Below are positions 38,832 through 50,450 of a stretch of DNA of 64,000 nt, in pieces (the first letter of the stretch is position 1; every line of letters begins with the position of its first letter). Position numbers and translations under genes: made by a program. The notes beneath the pieces are model-generated. The model saw only the letters and a list, made by a program, of their open reading frames with translations. It searched no databases and had not been told where the DNA came from. This stretch comes from Stratiolaelaps scimitus (taxonomy: Eukaryota; Arthropoda; Arachnida; Mesostigmata; Laelapidae). The stretch lies in contig JABWDB010000004.1 in assembly GCA_019614645.1 (NCBI GenBank), positions 12,090,001 to 12,154,000 on the forward strand, in the 5' to 3' direction.

Positions 38832-39568
38832 GTAAGCTAACATCTTCCGTATCGTACACATCGTCACAGCAATTATCAGACTTGTCACTATAAAAAAAAC
38901 ACACACACACATTGACTATATTACACCGGGATCGCTTTGCTGTCCTCGAACAGCAATTTCTATACGGGCCCGACACAGCTTGGCCTCAACGTGTTTATCA
39001 TTTTGTAGTCCTCACGCCGCTGTCGTTGGACTACTGGCGGGTCAGGAGAACGCTGAAAACTCTTCTATCATCAGAGTCGGAGGATGAGGTTTGTGTCAGC
39101 TCCACGCCGACCAGTCGATACAAAATCAAAACGGTGCGTTATTTCCTTCTTCGATTGTTTCTCACCTTTTAAAAAGGTTCTTCTTCGTCGCGTCAATATC
39201 TCCGGGTCTATCTAACAGTCTGCTAATAGCGTCATTTGCTAATCGCTTGACTAACCTAATATGACTTTATGGTAATTGGTTTGTGACCATGCTGTCGTTC
39301 GAGTGGAAATTCGCTCGAAGTGCAAGAGCAGATCATCTATTATAGATATGCTGTACTCACCAGAAGTGAATGAGCGTACAGACGAGAAGGGTGTAGCGCT
39401 CATGCGGCTACAAGCAGACGCAGCAGTTTATACTAAATTCTCTCATTATATCGTACGAGACCAATGAGTGATGAATAACTGAGTCGAAGTGGGCGAATGC
39501 TGTTGTTGTTTGTTTTTTTTTCATTTTCGATTAGTTTTCTACTCGCATCGTTTGACAGCTGCACGATC

Positions 39569-39607
<39 letters not shown>

Positions 39608-42600
39608 CTATATCGTGTAGCTAATTAGAATATGAATAGCAACAATAAGTAAAGAAAGCAACGAACATTCTTTAATAGGGGTGTACTTACGCTCAGCACT
39701 TTTCACAGCCCCACCTGCACACTTCCTAATATTATTTTCTTCGAATTATCTGATATTATAACGGACTGTTTCGTGTTCTTATTGTTGTTTTATGGTATCT
39801 ATATTGCATGGTTACAATAACGTCCATTTCCCCGTTAGGTATCGCGAACGAGTTGGGACGACCATAATAGCTGTGGGGGCGAACGCACGAAGAGTAACGT
39901 TCGAGGAAATGGTAAAGAAAACCGAGAAATGGAGATATCAGCCACAAGAGTGGAGTCACCCGATTCGGGAAATGTACCAAGGCCATCACGGTCGACGAGC
40001 AATCGCCACACCAATCTTCACACGCTGAAGGATAAACTCAGCACAATGAACCTTTCCTCAGAGCGGTGGGCCGATCGCCAGCTGACTGAGGCCTTCTCGA
40101 CCGTTGGCAGCTCACGTTTGTCGCGGGGATTCGAAAACGAGCAAAGAACGCCACAGGGTACGAATGTTCTGTCCGAGCTGCCAACAACTGATCTTTCCTG
40201 TCTTTCCAAACCAGGTCCTGGAAGGCACAAAAAAACAACATTTTCAAGGGTAAATGCATTCGATCGACAAAATATAGCTGTTGTTTGTTTAAAATGGCTG
40301 CCTGAACATGATCTAACCTAAGCATAATCAGTGTACTTTTCTCTATTGTTGCATGGCCGGACTGCGAGTTCATTGGGACAGACGGAATTCACATGTGTTG
40401 TGCTTAGTCTCGGTTTAATCGGCTAATGTGTTTTAGCAGTGAGGGTGATTGCGATACGCCTTTTTGTAAACGATCTGAATTTCCTTTAAAGCGAGTACCG
40501 TCATTGAAAGCGAATTGTAATATATATCCACCCGATCGAACGGTACACCTCTTCGTGATAGAGGTGACCGAGCAAATGTGGCGATGTCAAATCAAATATT
40601 GAATTAAAAAATCAAATTGTCATTCGGATATGTCTTAGATTCAATTTGCCGGTAACACTGAAGACGCCAGCGAGTCGGACAGTTTCGACGATGAGCGCTT
40701 TGACGCGGCCTCGACAGAGTCGGCTGCCTCGAATGAACCTCACACAGGTGCATCTGCAAGCGATATGTCGTTGTCAATTATTCATACGCCACGACAGCGG
40801 GCGGCTCAGGTAACATGCAATAAACAGACACCTTACCTTGTTGTCAGTTTGATCATTATGAATTTCGCTGGGCATACGAAACAGCGACATGACACTTCTG
40901 CGCTACAAGCCTATCAGGCTATTACTGAAGTCGTTAAATATTACATTTATAAAATATTATATATGTTATCCAATAAATATGCTATAATTAATCAAAACTT
41001 CAAATAGGATATATCGTTTTGCATTTGCCACCATGATTGTAACGATGATTCGCTTATTGATTTGTCTTGACGTATCATGACCGAAGCTCAAACAAATACC
41101 GTCATGTCACGGCATGGCCATGGCTGTGCCATTGAGATATGCGCTATTGTGTCGCCTTCAAAAATTAATTCCTGCTTTATTTCAATGATGATTTTAGATG
41201 CGCATTGACTCCTCGTCGTCGTCTGGCGACGAAGAGCCCGAGGGCGGCACGACGTCATCTGACAATCGCGTGGCTGAAGCTTGCGAAGCAATTGCTACCA
41301 GATTGGCCGTGGTCACACTTGGCAAAGGCTCACTATCGGCGACGTCTGACCACGAGGTGAACGCTGCTGAAAACGGCTTTAGTCACGACGTAATTGAACT
41401 CAGCTCTGACGATGACCTCAGCAGAACAGCTACTGCTGCTACCCCCCACGATACCAGAGCAGCACCGGCCAGTCGAAAGCCAACGAACATCTCGGCCGAA
41501 TATCAGAATCCGTCGGTATCACCTGCTACGCCAGCTCGATTTAGAAGTCCATCTGAAATTGCGACGAGAAAGCGGGTCGCCGTCACAGAACCACGGGTAT
41601 GCTGATATCTGCGGAGACACTGTCGCGTAATTCCGTTCAGGTGTATTCGTAACTCAGTTCTGAGCTGTGTGTTTCTTTATATGGGTTGGCGTTACAGCGT
41701 TTTTCAATGATTCACGTAGTTGAAAACATATTGCGTAGATTTAAGATTAAGGACGACACTTGATGAGCATTCGTCTATTAAATTAAAATATCCCTACCGC
41801 CTCGAAGTGCTCAGACCAGGCTTGATTTCTCTCTCGCTTTGTATTTCTTATAGAAAGGCACGTCGAAGACGACCCATCGAAAGCCACCACCGATGACAGA
41901 GAAACCAACCAAAACAAAATCTCTAAAAGCTAGGAGGGAGTTGAACTCTGACGACGAAAGCTTCGACGAGCTGCTAGATAAGCTGAAGAATCGCAGGTTT
42001 CAAGCGGATGGATGCGACAAAACTCAGGTAGTGTATTTTTTGCTTCGACACGAGATGATGTCTGGCTGGAGTGATCCTTTGAACTTTTCAAATAAAGATA
42101 AAATAGGTCCTCTTCCCCGATTCACACAGAGTAAAGGTCTACAAAGACTGCTGTCCGGGTGGCCTACTATAATCAGACAAAATATTATTTAAGCAAACCA
42201 CAAAACAAATGGTGTTCTCAAGATTGCCAAATCCAAGTAAACTTGGGGAGGAATGCGCATAGCTGAACGCTTGTTGAATAGAACGAGCAGTTCGAAACTA
42301 CCTAGTAATTATGCTTAGTAATTATAATAATAAGTGTGTCCTCTTACGTTTCGGTAAAATTAATATTTATCTACCCATATCTTAGAGTCCGTCGCTGCTG
42401 TCTCCAGGAAAATTAATTGGATAATGCGCGCCTTCGTCATCAAAAATGCTAACCTAAAAATGAAATTAAACAAGAAGTATGCTTTGCCTGTCATGTTGTA
42501 AGTCTCTCCCGTTAGGAACTTAGGTTGGTGCCAAGATACTAAAATGATCTTGACAGTCCATAGAAAGTTCATGAGGCGCGTTGCCTACAGATGTAACGTC

Positions 42601-43961
42601 AACATCAATGCAAAAGAATCTGCAAATATAATCGAGAGGATGAAAGAGGTTGACACCCGCACTTTAGATACCTTATGAAAAAGGCCAGATATGAAAGATA
42701 CATTTTTCAATGTTACAACCACACTCGCCCGGGCACTAACATACAGGGCAAATTTTTGGCAATAAATTTGAATTTCTTTTACATTTTCACCAATTTGTAT
42801 TGTTAAGGTGGACCTGAACAACACCGGAGCCCGGTGGGAGAGTTCGAACAATGACGACCGGCGCTTTCTTCTATCTCTATCGGAGAAAGCCCCTATTGAG
42901 GGATGTCATCCAGATGCGCTGTACTATCGAACGCGGAACTTCACAACCATTCGAGACGAGCTCACGGACAGGCTATACGAGGTATCGTAACCAAGATGAT
43001 GAACGCCCATTTCCACAACCATGACGAGCGTCCAATAACGATAGGTCAAACCATTTACGAGGGCCACTAAAGAGAAATAGCCCAGTGTAGGTAATCGAAT
43101 CGTCACTGAATGTGCCGATGAAGCACGAAATTGTCCAGGGTCGCCATCGATCTCATTTGAGCTCAGTTCAATTTTAGTTATTCCTCTAATCCTTTGTTGT
43201 TTGACGATCTTGCAGCTATTTCATCGCACCGTGTTTCAAAGCCGCTTCGTAGATGGTGTGTCCGTCAGGTGGAACGTACGCCTGCTGTCGACGGCCGGCT
43301 TGTGCCTTTGCAAGAAGCATCCGGACGACAGGAAATTCGCGAACATTGAGCTGAGCACGAAAGTTGTGGACCGGGCAGATCGTTTGCGGGACACGTTGGT
43401 ACATGAAATGTGCCACGCTGGCGCCTGGATCATTCACGGTTACAATGGAGGACACGGACCTCTGTTCAAGTTTTGGGGTCAACGCGCAGCTGAACTTCTC
43501 GGTTTGGAGGTCACCACATGTCATTCATACACTATTGAGAAGAAATTCACGTATATGTAAGTTACCGTGTAAGTTACAGTAATGGCAATGACCAATAGGG
43601 TTGCGCCCTAAGACCTTGCGTATTATTCAGAATGCTATCCGAAACGACATCGAAATGGATAGCAGAGAATTGTACCCGAACTGAGTATTATATAATAATA
43701 GTTTTGTTTTATCACGGGCTAAATTTTGTATTGGCTATTCGCAATATTGATTGTTATAACTCAAGTGACGATACAGTTCCATTGGTTCTGTGTTTACCGG
43801 GGGGATGTAAGCCAGTAACGCAAATTAGATATAGCACTTCTAAAAATACACCATATCGTGTTTCGGGTTTTCTATTGAACGCCAAAGTGATTTTCTTTCC
43901 AGTTCACATTTTCATTCCACTAATGTTCGCATGTCTTTCGCACCGGAGACTCTGTTTACAA

Positions 43962-44008
<47 letters not shown>

Positions 44009-44239
44009 CCCGGTTTAAACACTGGTACGAACCAGTGTTTGTGTGTATGTAGGCGTGAAATTGTTTTAAAGCCTCTCAGCATATTCACTCCTGTATAATA
44101 TTTGCCATTTTGTTCAAGATGCGAAGGATGTGGTCACGCGATAGGACGCCATTCCAAATCACTGGACACCCAACAGTATGTCTGCGCTCACTGTAAAGGA
44201 CGATTCCAGCTAGCTGGCAATCGAGACCACCGCTCGTAA
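38812..44239 (+). CDS. GCNA: GCNA-type SprT metalloprotease (nine exons)
   Basis: Germ cell nuclear acidic protein, a nuclear germline protease-like factor that limits DNA-protein crosslinks and protects genome stability. Joined exons are 38812-38831, 39046-39133, 39839-40249, 40639-40809, 41198-41596, 41854-42027, 42808-42981, 43216-43556 and 44119-44239, giving about 632 residues. The N-terminal half is acidic and disordered, with a SUMO-interacting motif VIEL followed by SSDDD (295-303). The SprT domain follows (about 425-593) with HEMCH (542-546) and a third zinc ligand at His559. Then comes a zinc ribbon with Cys594, 597, 615 and 618 and the diagnostic GRHSKSLD. The protein stops 14 residues after the last Cys, so the HMG box of some vertebrate forms is absent. 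The first exon is the least certain. Confidence 0.94.
39046..39133 (+). CDS. GCNA: GCNA exon 2
   Basis: An 88-bp exon, one phase base then 29 codons, ending phase 0 at ACG|GTGCGT. The LLSSESEDEVCVSS segment is a second candidate SUMO-interacting or acidic patch, which suits the family. The acceptor GGTCAG has a weak pyrimidine tract. Confidence 0.7.
39839..40249 (+). CDS. GCNA: GCNA exon 3
   Basis: 411 bp, 137 codons, phase 0 at both ends (residues 37-173). It is hydrophilic, Ser/Arg/Thr-rich and lacks a fold signature, as expected for the disordered N-terminal part. The acceptor is GTTAG and the donor AGG|GTAAAT. The frame is open over the full length. Confidence 0.8.
40639..40809 (+). CDS. 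GCNA: GCNA exon 4
   Basis: 171 bp, 57 codons, phase 0 at both ends (residues 174-230). It is acidic and serine-rich (NTEDASESDSFDDERFD), typical of GCNA acidic regions. The donor is CAG|GTAACA. Confidence 0.85.
41198..41596 (+). CDS. GCNA: GCNA exon 5 (SUMO-interacting motif)
   Basis: 399 bp, 133 codons, phase 0 at both ends (residues 231-363). It contains SSSSSGDEEPEG near its start and a classic SUMO-interacting motif, DVIELSSDDD (294-303): a hydrophobic core followed by Ser and acidic residues. A basic tail follows (TRKRVAVTEPR). The first codon happens to be ATG but follows an ATTTTAG acceptor and is internal. Confidence 0.88.
41854..42027 (+). CDS. GCNA: GCNA exon 6
   Basis: 174 bp, 58 codons, phase 0 at both ends (residues 364-421). 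A lysine-rich linker (KPTKTKSLKARRE) is followed by an acidic helix-like DDESFDELLDKLKNR. It probably includes the nuclear-localisation signal just before the SprT domain. Confidence 0.87.
42808..42981 (+). CDS. GCNA: GCNA exon 7 (SprT domain start)
   Basis: 174 bp, 58 codons, phase 0 at both ends (residues 422-479). It encodes FLLSLSEKAP, then CHPDALYYRTRNF and TIRDELTDRLYE, the family-specific lead-in to the SprT fold. This block alone points to GCNA rather than Spartan. Acceptor TTAAG, donor GAG|GTATCG. Confidence 0.94.
43216..43556 (+). CDS. GCNA: GCNA exon 8 (metalloprotease core)
   Basis: 341 bp, phase 0 to phase 2 (residues 480-592 plus two bases). It carries LFHRTVF, the strand-rich core, and the zinc site HEMCHAGAWIIHGYNGGHG, with His542, Glu543 and His546 as HExxH and His559 as third ligand. 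All catalytic residues are present. An in-frame TAA directly overlaps the donor (AT|GTAAGT), so reading through would truncate the protein before the zinc ribbon. Confidence 0.97.
43557..44118 (+). other. GCNA last intron
   Basis: A 562-bp GTAAGT-AAG intron with a (TA)n tract at about 43964-44005 and a perfect hairpin at 44017-44040 directly beside it. The acceptor TTCAAG has a weak pyrimidine tract but gives the exact family continuation. Confidence 0.9.
44119..44239 (+). CDS. GCNA: GCNA exon 9 (zinc ribbon, C terminus)
   Basis: One phase base, 39 codons and TAA at 44237-44239. It encodes CEGCGHAIGRHSKSLD followed by VCAHCKGRF: a Cys4 zinc ribbon with the GRHSKSLD signature shared by SprT and GCNA proteins. 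It has no start codon of its own and was recognised from motif and phase (AT+A giving Ile593). Confidence 0.95.
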
Positions 44240-45200
44240 CTAATTCGCAGCAGGAATGGGAGTTCCAGTGCAACAGAGATCTCTGCCATTGCCGCGAATG
44301 CGTCGCTGTACTCGCCAGCTTGACAGCATAATCGGTATAATCGCATTCTAACGCGGAGAAAACCGTTTGCGAGATGTAGAGTAGAGGCGGATAATCCGTA
44401 ATCGCGCTCGCGCGAAGAAGATCGATCTATGGCAGCCGTTGGATTCCAATATAAAATTCGTTATGTTAGAAAAGTATTCGACAGGAAGGCAGCAAAGGAA
44501 ATTGACTCAATGTATGATCTCATGTGGGACTAGCCTTCGCAATGATCTGATTTTGCTAGAACGGTGCGGCCTTGCTTGAACGAATATAAGAACGGAAACC
44601 AAAGGTGGTGCATGTAACAATCACCGGAGAAATGAGTGCGTGTGGGTGTGTGTGTATGTCTGCATAACCGAATTTGTTTTAGTTACCAGCTATAATGACT
44701 TATTCCCGTGGAGAGTCTCTCGCAAGTTGCCGGGTCATCGGTAGACCTATGAGCACATATAGCATAGGGTAGATGTGATGATTTTGTGTGAATATGTGTT
44801 GTGTTAACTTTTGAATACAGTATGAATACAATAATAATAATAATAATAGTGATAGCCTTCAGAATTTACAATGCCCAATGCATTACTGCAGGACCGTGTG
44901 AAAGGCATAGCATGATTACTGTAACTTTGCTCAATCGAATTTTATTGTATTATTGATAAGCTACACAGGATAACAACGCGTACTTGAGTTGATTTGTGCT
45001 TTAATAAATAAATAGACGCATTGCGATGGTTTCAATTCAATTCGAGATCTGAATTATTGACGGAACTTTGCATCGCTAAAGTTCTAGTGAAAATAATATA
45101 ATAAAACTATAAGTCTCAAAGTACAACGCACGCAACAGTGAATATGTGTTACTTATATGCATGTCTTTATAATCAATCATTCCAAAGTGCAGAATAAACC
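44240..45200 (+). other. GCNA 3' UTR candidate region
   Basis: No coding signal. Possible polyadenylation signals are AATAAA at 45003-45008 and 45193-45198. An (ATA)n stretch lies at about 44830-44849. Which signal is used cannot be told. Confidence 0.4.
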
Positions 45201-45579
45201 CGTATATTTGTTAGCAATTAGCACAAATGCTTGTATTTAATTAGTTCACGGACAAAGATGTTTATTGAGGTGAATGATCTCATTTCGTGATATCTCGCTT
45301 TCCCCAGAGAGAGAGAGTATGTTTACTGGTTTCATTATAAACAAATGATATCTCATAGGTTGCCGCGCGTCGGGTCAGTCTGGTAGCCACTCCGGCGTTG
45401 AGCCCCCTTGACATTTCATAGGCTAGTGCAGGAATACGTATCTTATTCAGTTTGCCGACGAGAAGCAGGTTAGCCGAGGAATATATCTCAAATGAATATA
45501 CTCCGACGTAAGCGCGCACTTTTAAAGAGATCCATCGAAATTTTGCTTACTTTCTTTCCAATCCCATATATATATATAT

Positions 45580-45636
<57 letters not shown>

Positions 45637-46358
45637 ACATACGTGCGTAATCTATTATGCTTTCTATTATTATTATTTGGATGACTCAAAATTCATTGAT
45701 TCACGGATTGGATAGTTCCAGGCGTATATCACGAGGCATCTGGCTGGAACATGTATGTACTAAGGTGGGTCGCTACTTAATCGGTGCGGACCGTGGTAAA
45801 ATATATCCCGCGCGAACAATTATGGTGAACATGTTCGGTGTCTTCCAGACTATTCAGTACTATTGTTACGTTTTGGGCCATGGTTACTACCTAAAGAGAG
45901 GTCCGTAATTCCACAGAGATGAAACACGTGGGCTTAAGGTTGAAGCACTGCCCTATTAGAATTCGAATTAACTGCGTTACGAAATGACGGCTTACCGTGC
46001 GCTTAACTAACGCTAGACTAATAACTACTTCCGAAATAAACGGTGTAGCCACTGACGTCCGTGTGCACTCATGGCCAAAATGTATTTCTGCTTCTCCGCT
46101 GATGGAAACATCTCGAGAGGACATTTGTCCAGCGGATGCTTCCCGACCTCGACAGGAACAGTTATAGTGAACAATAATGATGAGAATGAATGAATGCCAC
46201 GCAGAACAGTGATGTTTGCCGTCGAGTCTCTCAATCGACTGCTCAGTCGTTGATCTGGCTTGCCTTCACGAGATGTAAGGCGCTGTCGCTCAAGCGACAC
46301 AGTATTTCTCAAAGGGTCGACACCGTATATCGACATAATAATAATAAGAGTGATAGCA

Positions 46359-46393
<35 letters not shown>

Positions 46394-49300
46394 ACAATTT
46401 TCACTGATTACTTGAACCTCTTCGTCACCCCACCAACCCGCCCTCCTACTGTTCAGAGTGTGGCTTGCAGCCAATCAGAGTAACGTACTACCGCTATTCA
46501 CGGCGCTTCTCCTGTGTACGCTTGTTCTTCTGAATCAATGTGATTTATCCTGCTAGCGTACCGCAAGGCCGGCCCGAATTCGTTCTCACTCTCTTTCATC
46601 GGGCGTTTATTCCCCCCTCCGCTGTGTCCTCAAGCAAAAGCAGTGGAGACAGCGTCGTCTCCGCCGAGAAGGAAAATGAAGAGGAGGTGTTGTAGCTGGC
46701 CACAAGCAACTGCATACGTTGCTGCTGTTGCAGACGTGTACCGACATACAGTTCCAGAGAGATATCCTCTCCCACTGACTAACAGCTCTCTGGCCAACTG
46801 CTGCTGCTGCTGCGGTTGCCGGCTGCTTCTGCTGCTGCTGTGGCGGCAACGGCGGTGGCGGTGGCGGCTGCGCGAAAACGGCCGCGCACGGGTCCTGCGT
46901 ACGGCCTCCCTAGAGGAGGCCCTTGCCTCCTGTCACTGATCACGAGCGCGAACGCACGCACTGATCTTGAGCAGAGTATCAACGGGCGGGCACCGCGCTG
47001 GGATGCCACCAGCATAACTACTCAACCACACTGTGCCACTTTATCAGAGGGCAGTAACGGCGCACTGCTACAAGCGAGACTTCAACGTGGCGGCGGAGAA
47101 CCGAGTGCTCAAGCCTCTAGAGAGTACGGCCATTTCTAAGACGCCGGGTGCAAGTGAGCCACTAATCGGCGCCACATACAACTGTAACCGCTGCTGCTGA
47201 TCCCACTGCCGCTACTTCGGGCGCCCATCGTGAAGGCATCGCTCAGACATCGGCCATCGCCTCTCGAGAGGGGCGCTGAGAAACTCGCAGGGAGACCTCG
47301 GAAGAGTTTCACCACAGGGCAAAGCAAGGTAGGCTGGCGCATCACCTATAGCAGCGGGGACAAGCACCGGCAGACGGTAGAGAAGGTGCCACGGTAGTCG
47401 AGACCATCACAGTAGAGAGACATCATTGTGCAGAGAAGAGCAACTATGTGACAGATAGCATCGCAAGCAAAGAAGTAAAAAGCTTACAACAACAACAGTG
47501 CGTGTCCCTCATGGTTGGACTGACATTGGGAATTGACTGACTGATCTTGGCGGATTCGTTTAGACCCGATCGACGCTGAATGATTTCAACGTCGGATCCG
47601 ATTTTCGTGACGTTGGCACCGGAAAGCTGCGCGTCGAAACTGTGTGCGTGGAAACAGTCAACAGTTGATGTAGGCGACTTGGTTTTGAGCGAATTTTGAC
47701 AAAGCCGGTGTTATTGCGATACTGCCGTGCTGCGTGTCCCATGCGCGCATCCCTGTACAGTCCGGCATATAGTCAGAGGAAAAACTAAATAGAGAGAGAG
47801 GTCGGCTGGATGGTGTCTCTGATGAAGAACTTATGTGTATGCGGATGGCAGCGCATTGTGGAGGTGGACAGGTTCCTATAGTGCTGTTGAACGACCAACC
47901 AAAATCCTCATCGTGATAGAAACCAAAGAGAATAGCAGGCCAATGTCTTTAATGAGTAAAAACTGCAGTGACTTCTGTCCTTTCAGGCCCTAGGTTCCTT
48001 CGTGATGTAGACGATAAATTATCGTACGAAAAGAACCCCAAGCTGCAGAATATTTGAATCATCCGGCGTACCGAAGTGCGTCATATATATAACCGCCGTT
48101 GCCAGCAGCAAAATTCAACGCCGTGAAGTTCGGGTCTCAACGCCTGGTGACAGTGGATGTACAGCGTAACTGTGTATACAGTAAATAATCAGATTTGTGC
48201 TTGCCGCTATCGTCGTTGTTGTTGTTGATGACGTCTAAAGAGAGCTCTTGAATGTAGGACTAGTTTCCCAGGACGCCTGAAGTGCTACACCTAGGAATAA
48301 AGGTGAGGCGATTTTACAGAAATTGAGCTAAACTTTAAAGGTCGTTATTTTTAACCTATATGTCACAAACGACTTGTTCTGTTCTGAAGAGTACCAAGAG
48401 AGGAGTTTCTAGAGAAACGTAGCTAGACTCTGTGGGTAGCGATTTTCAGTCTATATATCATGATCACAAGAAAACCCTTCGGAAAACTCGATCACAAAAG
48501 TGCGAATTTTGAGGTTAAATGAGGCCTCAGGACAACATAATGTGTCCGAGCATCTCAACAAGCTCTCAAAGGAGCTTTGAGGAGCTCTGTATAAAATGAA
48601 TGCGTAGACTATTCTCTCCACTTGTTTGTCTGCACTTCGCGAAGAAAGTGATTTTTTGCTGCTAAATCAAATTTTATGTTCATTGATAACAATGTACATA
48701 ACGCATAAAATACAAGTAGAGAGACAGATCACGGGGCCAACGATTGGAAGCGACGGATGGCTTCTGGGATATCTAGGATGTACACTTAGCATGCATTCGA
48801 GTTTCTATTATTCGAAGCAATAAAAGTAGCAGTCCAATTGCATCACTCAGGATTGGTTGATTGATTGGGATTTAACCGATGTCCGCATTTCGAGCGGATG
48901 CATATGTGTGCAAATGTCACCTGACCCTTTTGGGTCCTGTTCCTTGTTATCCTGCAGGATACTCGAGCGCGAATTCTGTTTTATCTGCTAGCACTGTGAC
49001 AGTTTATTGGCTCATTTCGAATTCTATCCGAAATTAAACGTACGAGGCAGATTCGAGATATTGTCATCGCTCTCTGCACTGTCTGCTCAATCATGTATTT
49101 GTCTACCTGAGGTAGTCGGACATATGCCTCTTCGCAGGCCCGTTAGACTGCTCAGAGCTGCTTAGCGCGGTGGTCCAACTAGTGAATCATTTATGATGAT
49201 GGTAACTGTCAAGGTGGTTATCTATGTAGGTTCCCCAGTTTCTTAATGGTGCCCACGATAGATAAGTAACAGCATAGGCATCACAAGCAAGTGGCACACT

Positions 49301-49549
49301 TAAAACTCGTTCATATATCATATATATATATATATATATGTCCATGCTATATCTTAAGTGTAACAGCCCACGTCGGCCACACACATTGAAACACAGACCT
49401 TTTTTTAAGAGGTACACATGTATATATATATATATGTCTACATCTTGGTCCATCAAAACGCAAATTTTGAGTAAGCTGGAATGTGTACTCCTTAATAATT
49501 GTGTTCTCTCAGCTGTTCCCCTATCTGACAGGCCTCAGCTCTTAATCTT
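45201..49549. other. Non-coding block
   Basis: No recognisable gene. It contains a long compound (TA)n-(GA)n tract at about 45566-45636, (ATA)n at 46362-46391, and a CTG/CAG-rich GC-rich stretch at about 46720-46870 that reads as polyglutamine on the minus strand. An ORF at 45657-45908 (+, 83 codons) and others at 46607-47139 on both strands have no known domain. (TA)n also occurs at about 49318-49339 and 49420-49434. Confidence 0.45.
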
Positions 49550-49720
49550 TAGGTATAACTATTACAACCTTGCTTATTTTTCTCTACCTTACTCGTACCT
49601 GGCAAGAGTCTTTAGATAAAGAAAGATGATAAATAACTCCAAGGATTTTCCGCGTCTGACAGGATTTGAACCCAACCCACACGTCCCTCTGGTATAGCAC
49701 TCCAAAACGCTCAATGTATA
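49550..49720 (-). mobile_element. tRNA-derived SINE, copy 2
   Basis: Inverted copy of the element at 742-930. Read on the minus strand it has the GAGGGACGTGTG block, box B GTTCAAATCC, CCTGTCAGACGCGGA, and a tail with CTTGCCAGGTACGAGTAAGG. This copy has a cleaner box B (preceded by GG) and lacks the roughly 25-base insertion of the other. The 5' and 3' ends are approximate; no clear target-site duplication was found by eye. Confidence 0.7.
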
Positions 49721-50372
49721 CTCCTTGTTAGAACCTTTTGCTAGCACCAGGACACCGAAACGAGGTGCTTGCTCAACAGGGTTGAAGATTTATACACATT
49801 TGAAGTTGATCCAGTCGAGGTCCTGGAATTCTAAAGTAATATTTTTTTGAATCCTTAGGTAATATATGCGTTTTTTAGTTGGCGGCAGCCCTTTCCTGCC
49901 CCTCTTCTATGAGACACTTCTCGGCGTTTATACGCATCACGAGAGATGTAAGAACGAAAAATCCGCACCCCCTGAAGTCAGGGCTTTGTTTTCCGAGGTA
50001 ACTCGTCTGAGGTATCACGGATTCGGGTTATCGCTCGACAGAATAAAACCGTTTTGCAAAGTGAGTCACCTATGAGTCCACCATCGAGTCACTTGAGACT
50101 TGACGCAAATGCTCACCTTGATCCTAAATCCATCCCCCTGTTGTCCTATCCATTGGGGTCTATATCCATTCGTTTGCCTGCGTATATGCCTTCTAATATA
50201 ATCGAGATAAGTCGGCCAGCACAGAACCAGTAACAACAACACAAGCAAAAGCAAGGGCTGACGACGAAGATGACAAAAACAACACATATATCGTTATAAA
50301 AAATGACCCCCGTCACGGTCTTTGTACCGTACGGCAAGCCATAGAGGGGGCAACGAGTCGGGTGGGGATAGC

Positions 50373-50374
<2 letters not shown>

Positions 50375-50447
<73 letters not shown>
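50375..50447. repeat. (TA)n microsatellite, 73 bp
   Basis: The longest pure TA run in the window, about 36 repeats. Tracts of this length can extrude cruciforms and are often collapsed or polymorphic in assemblies. Confidence 0.95.
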
Positions 50448-50450
<3 letters not shown>
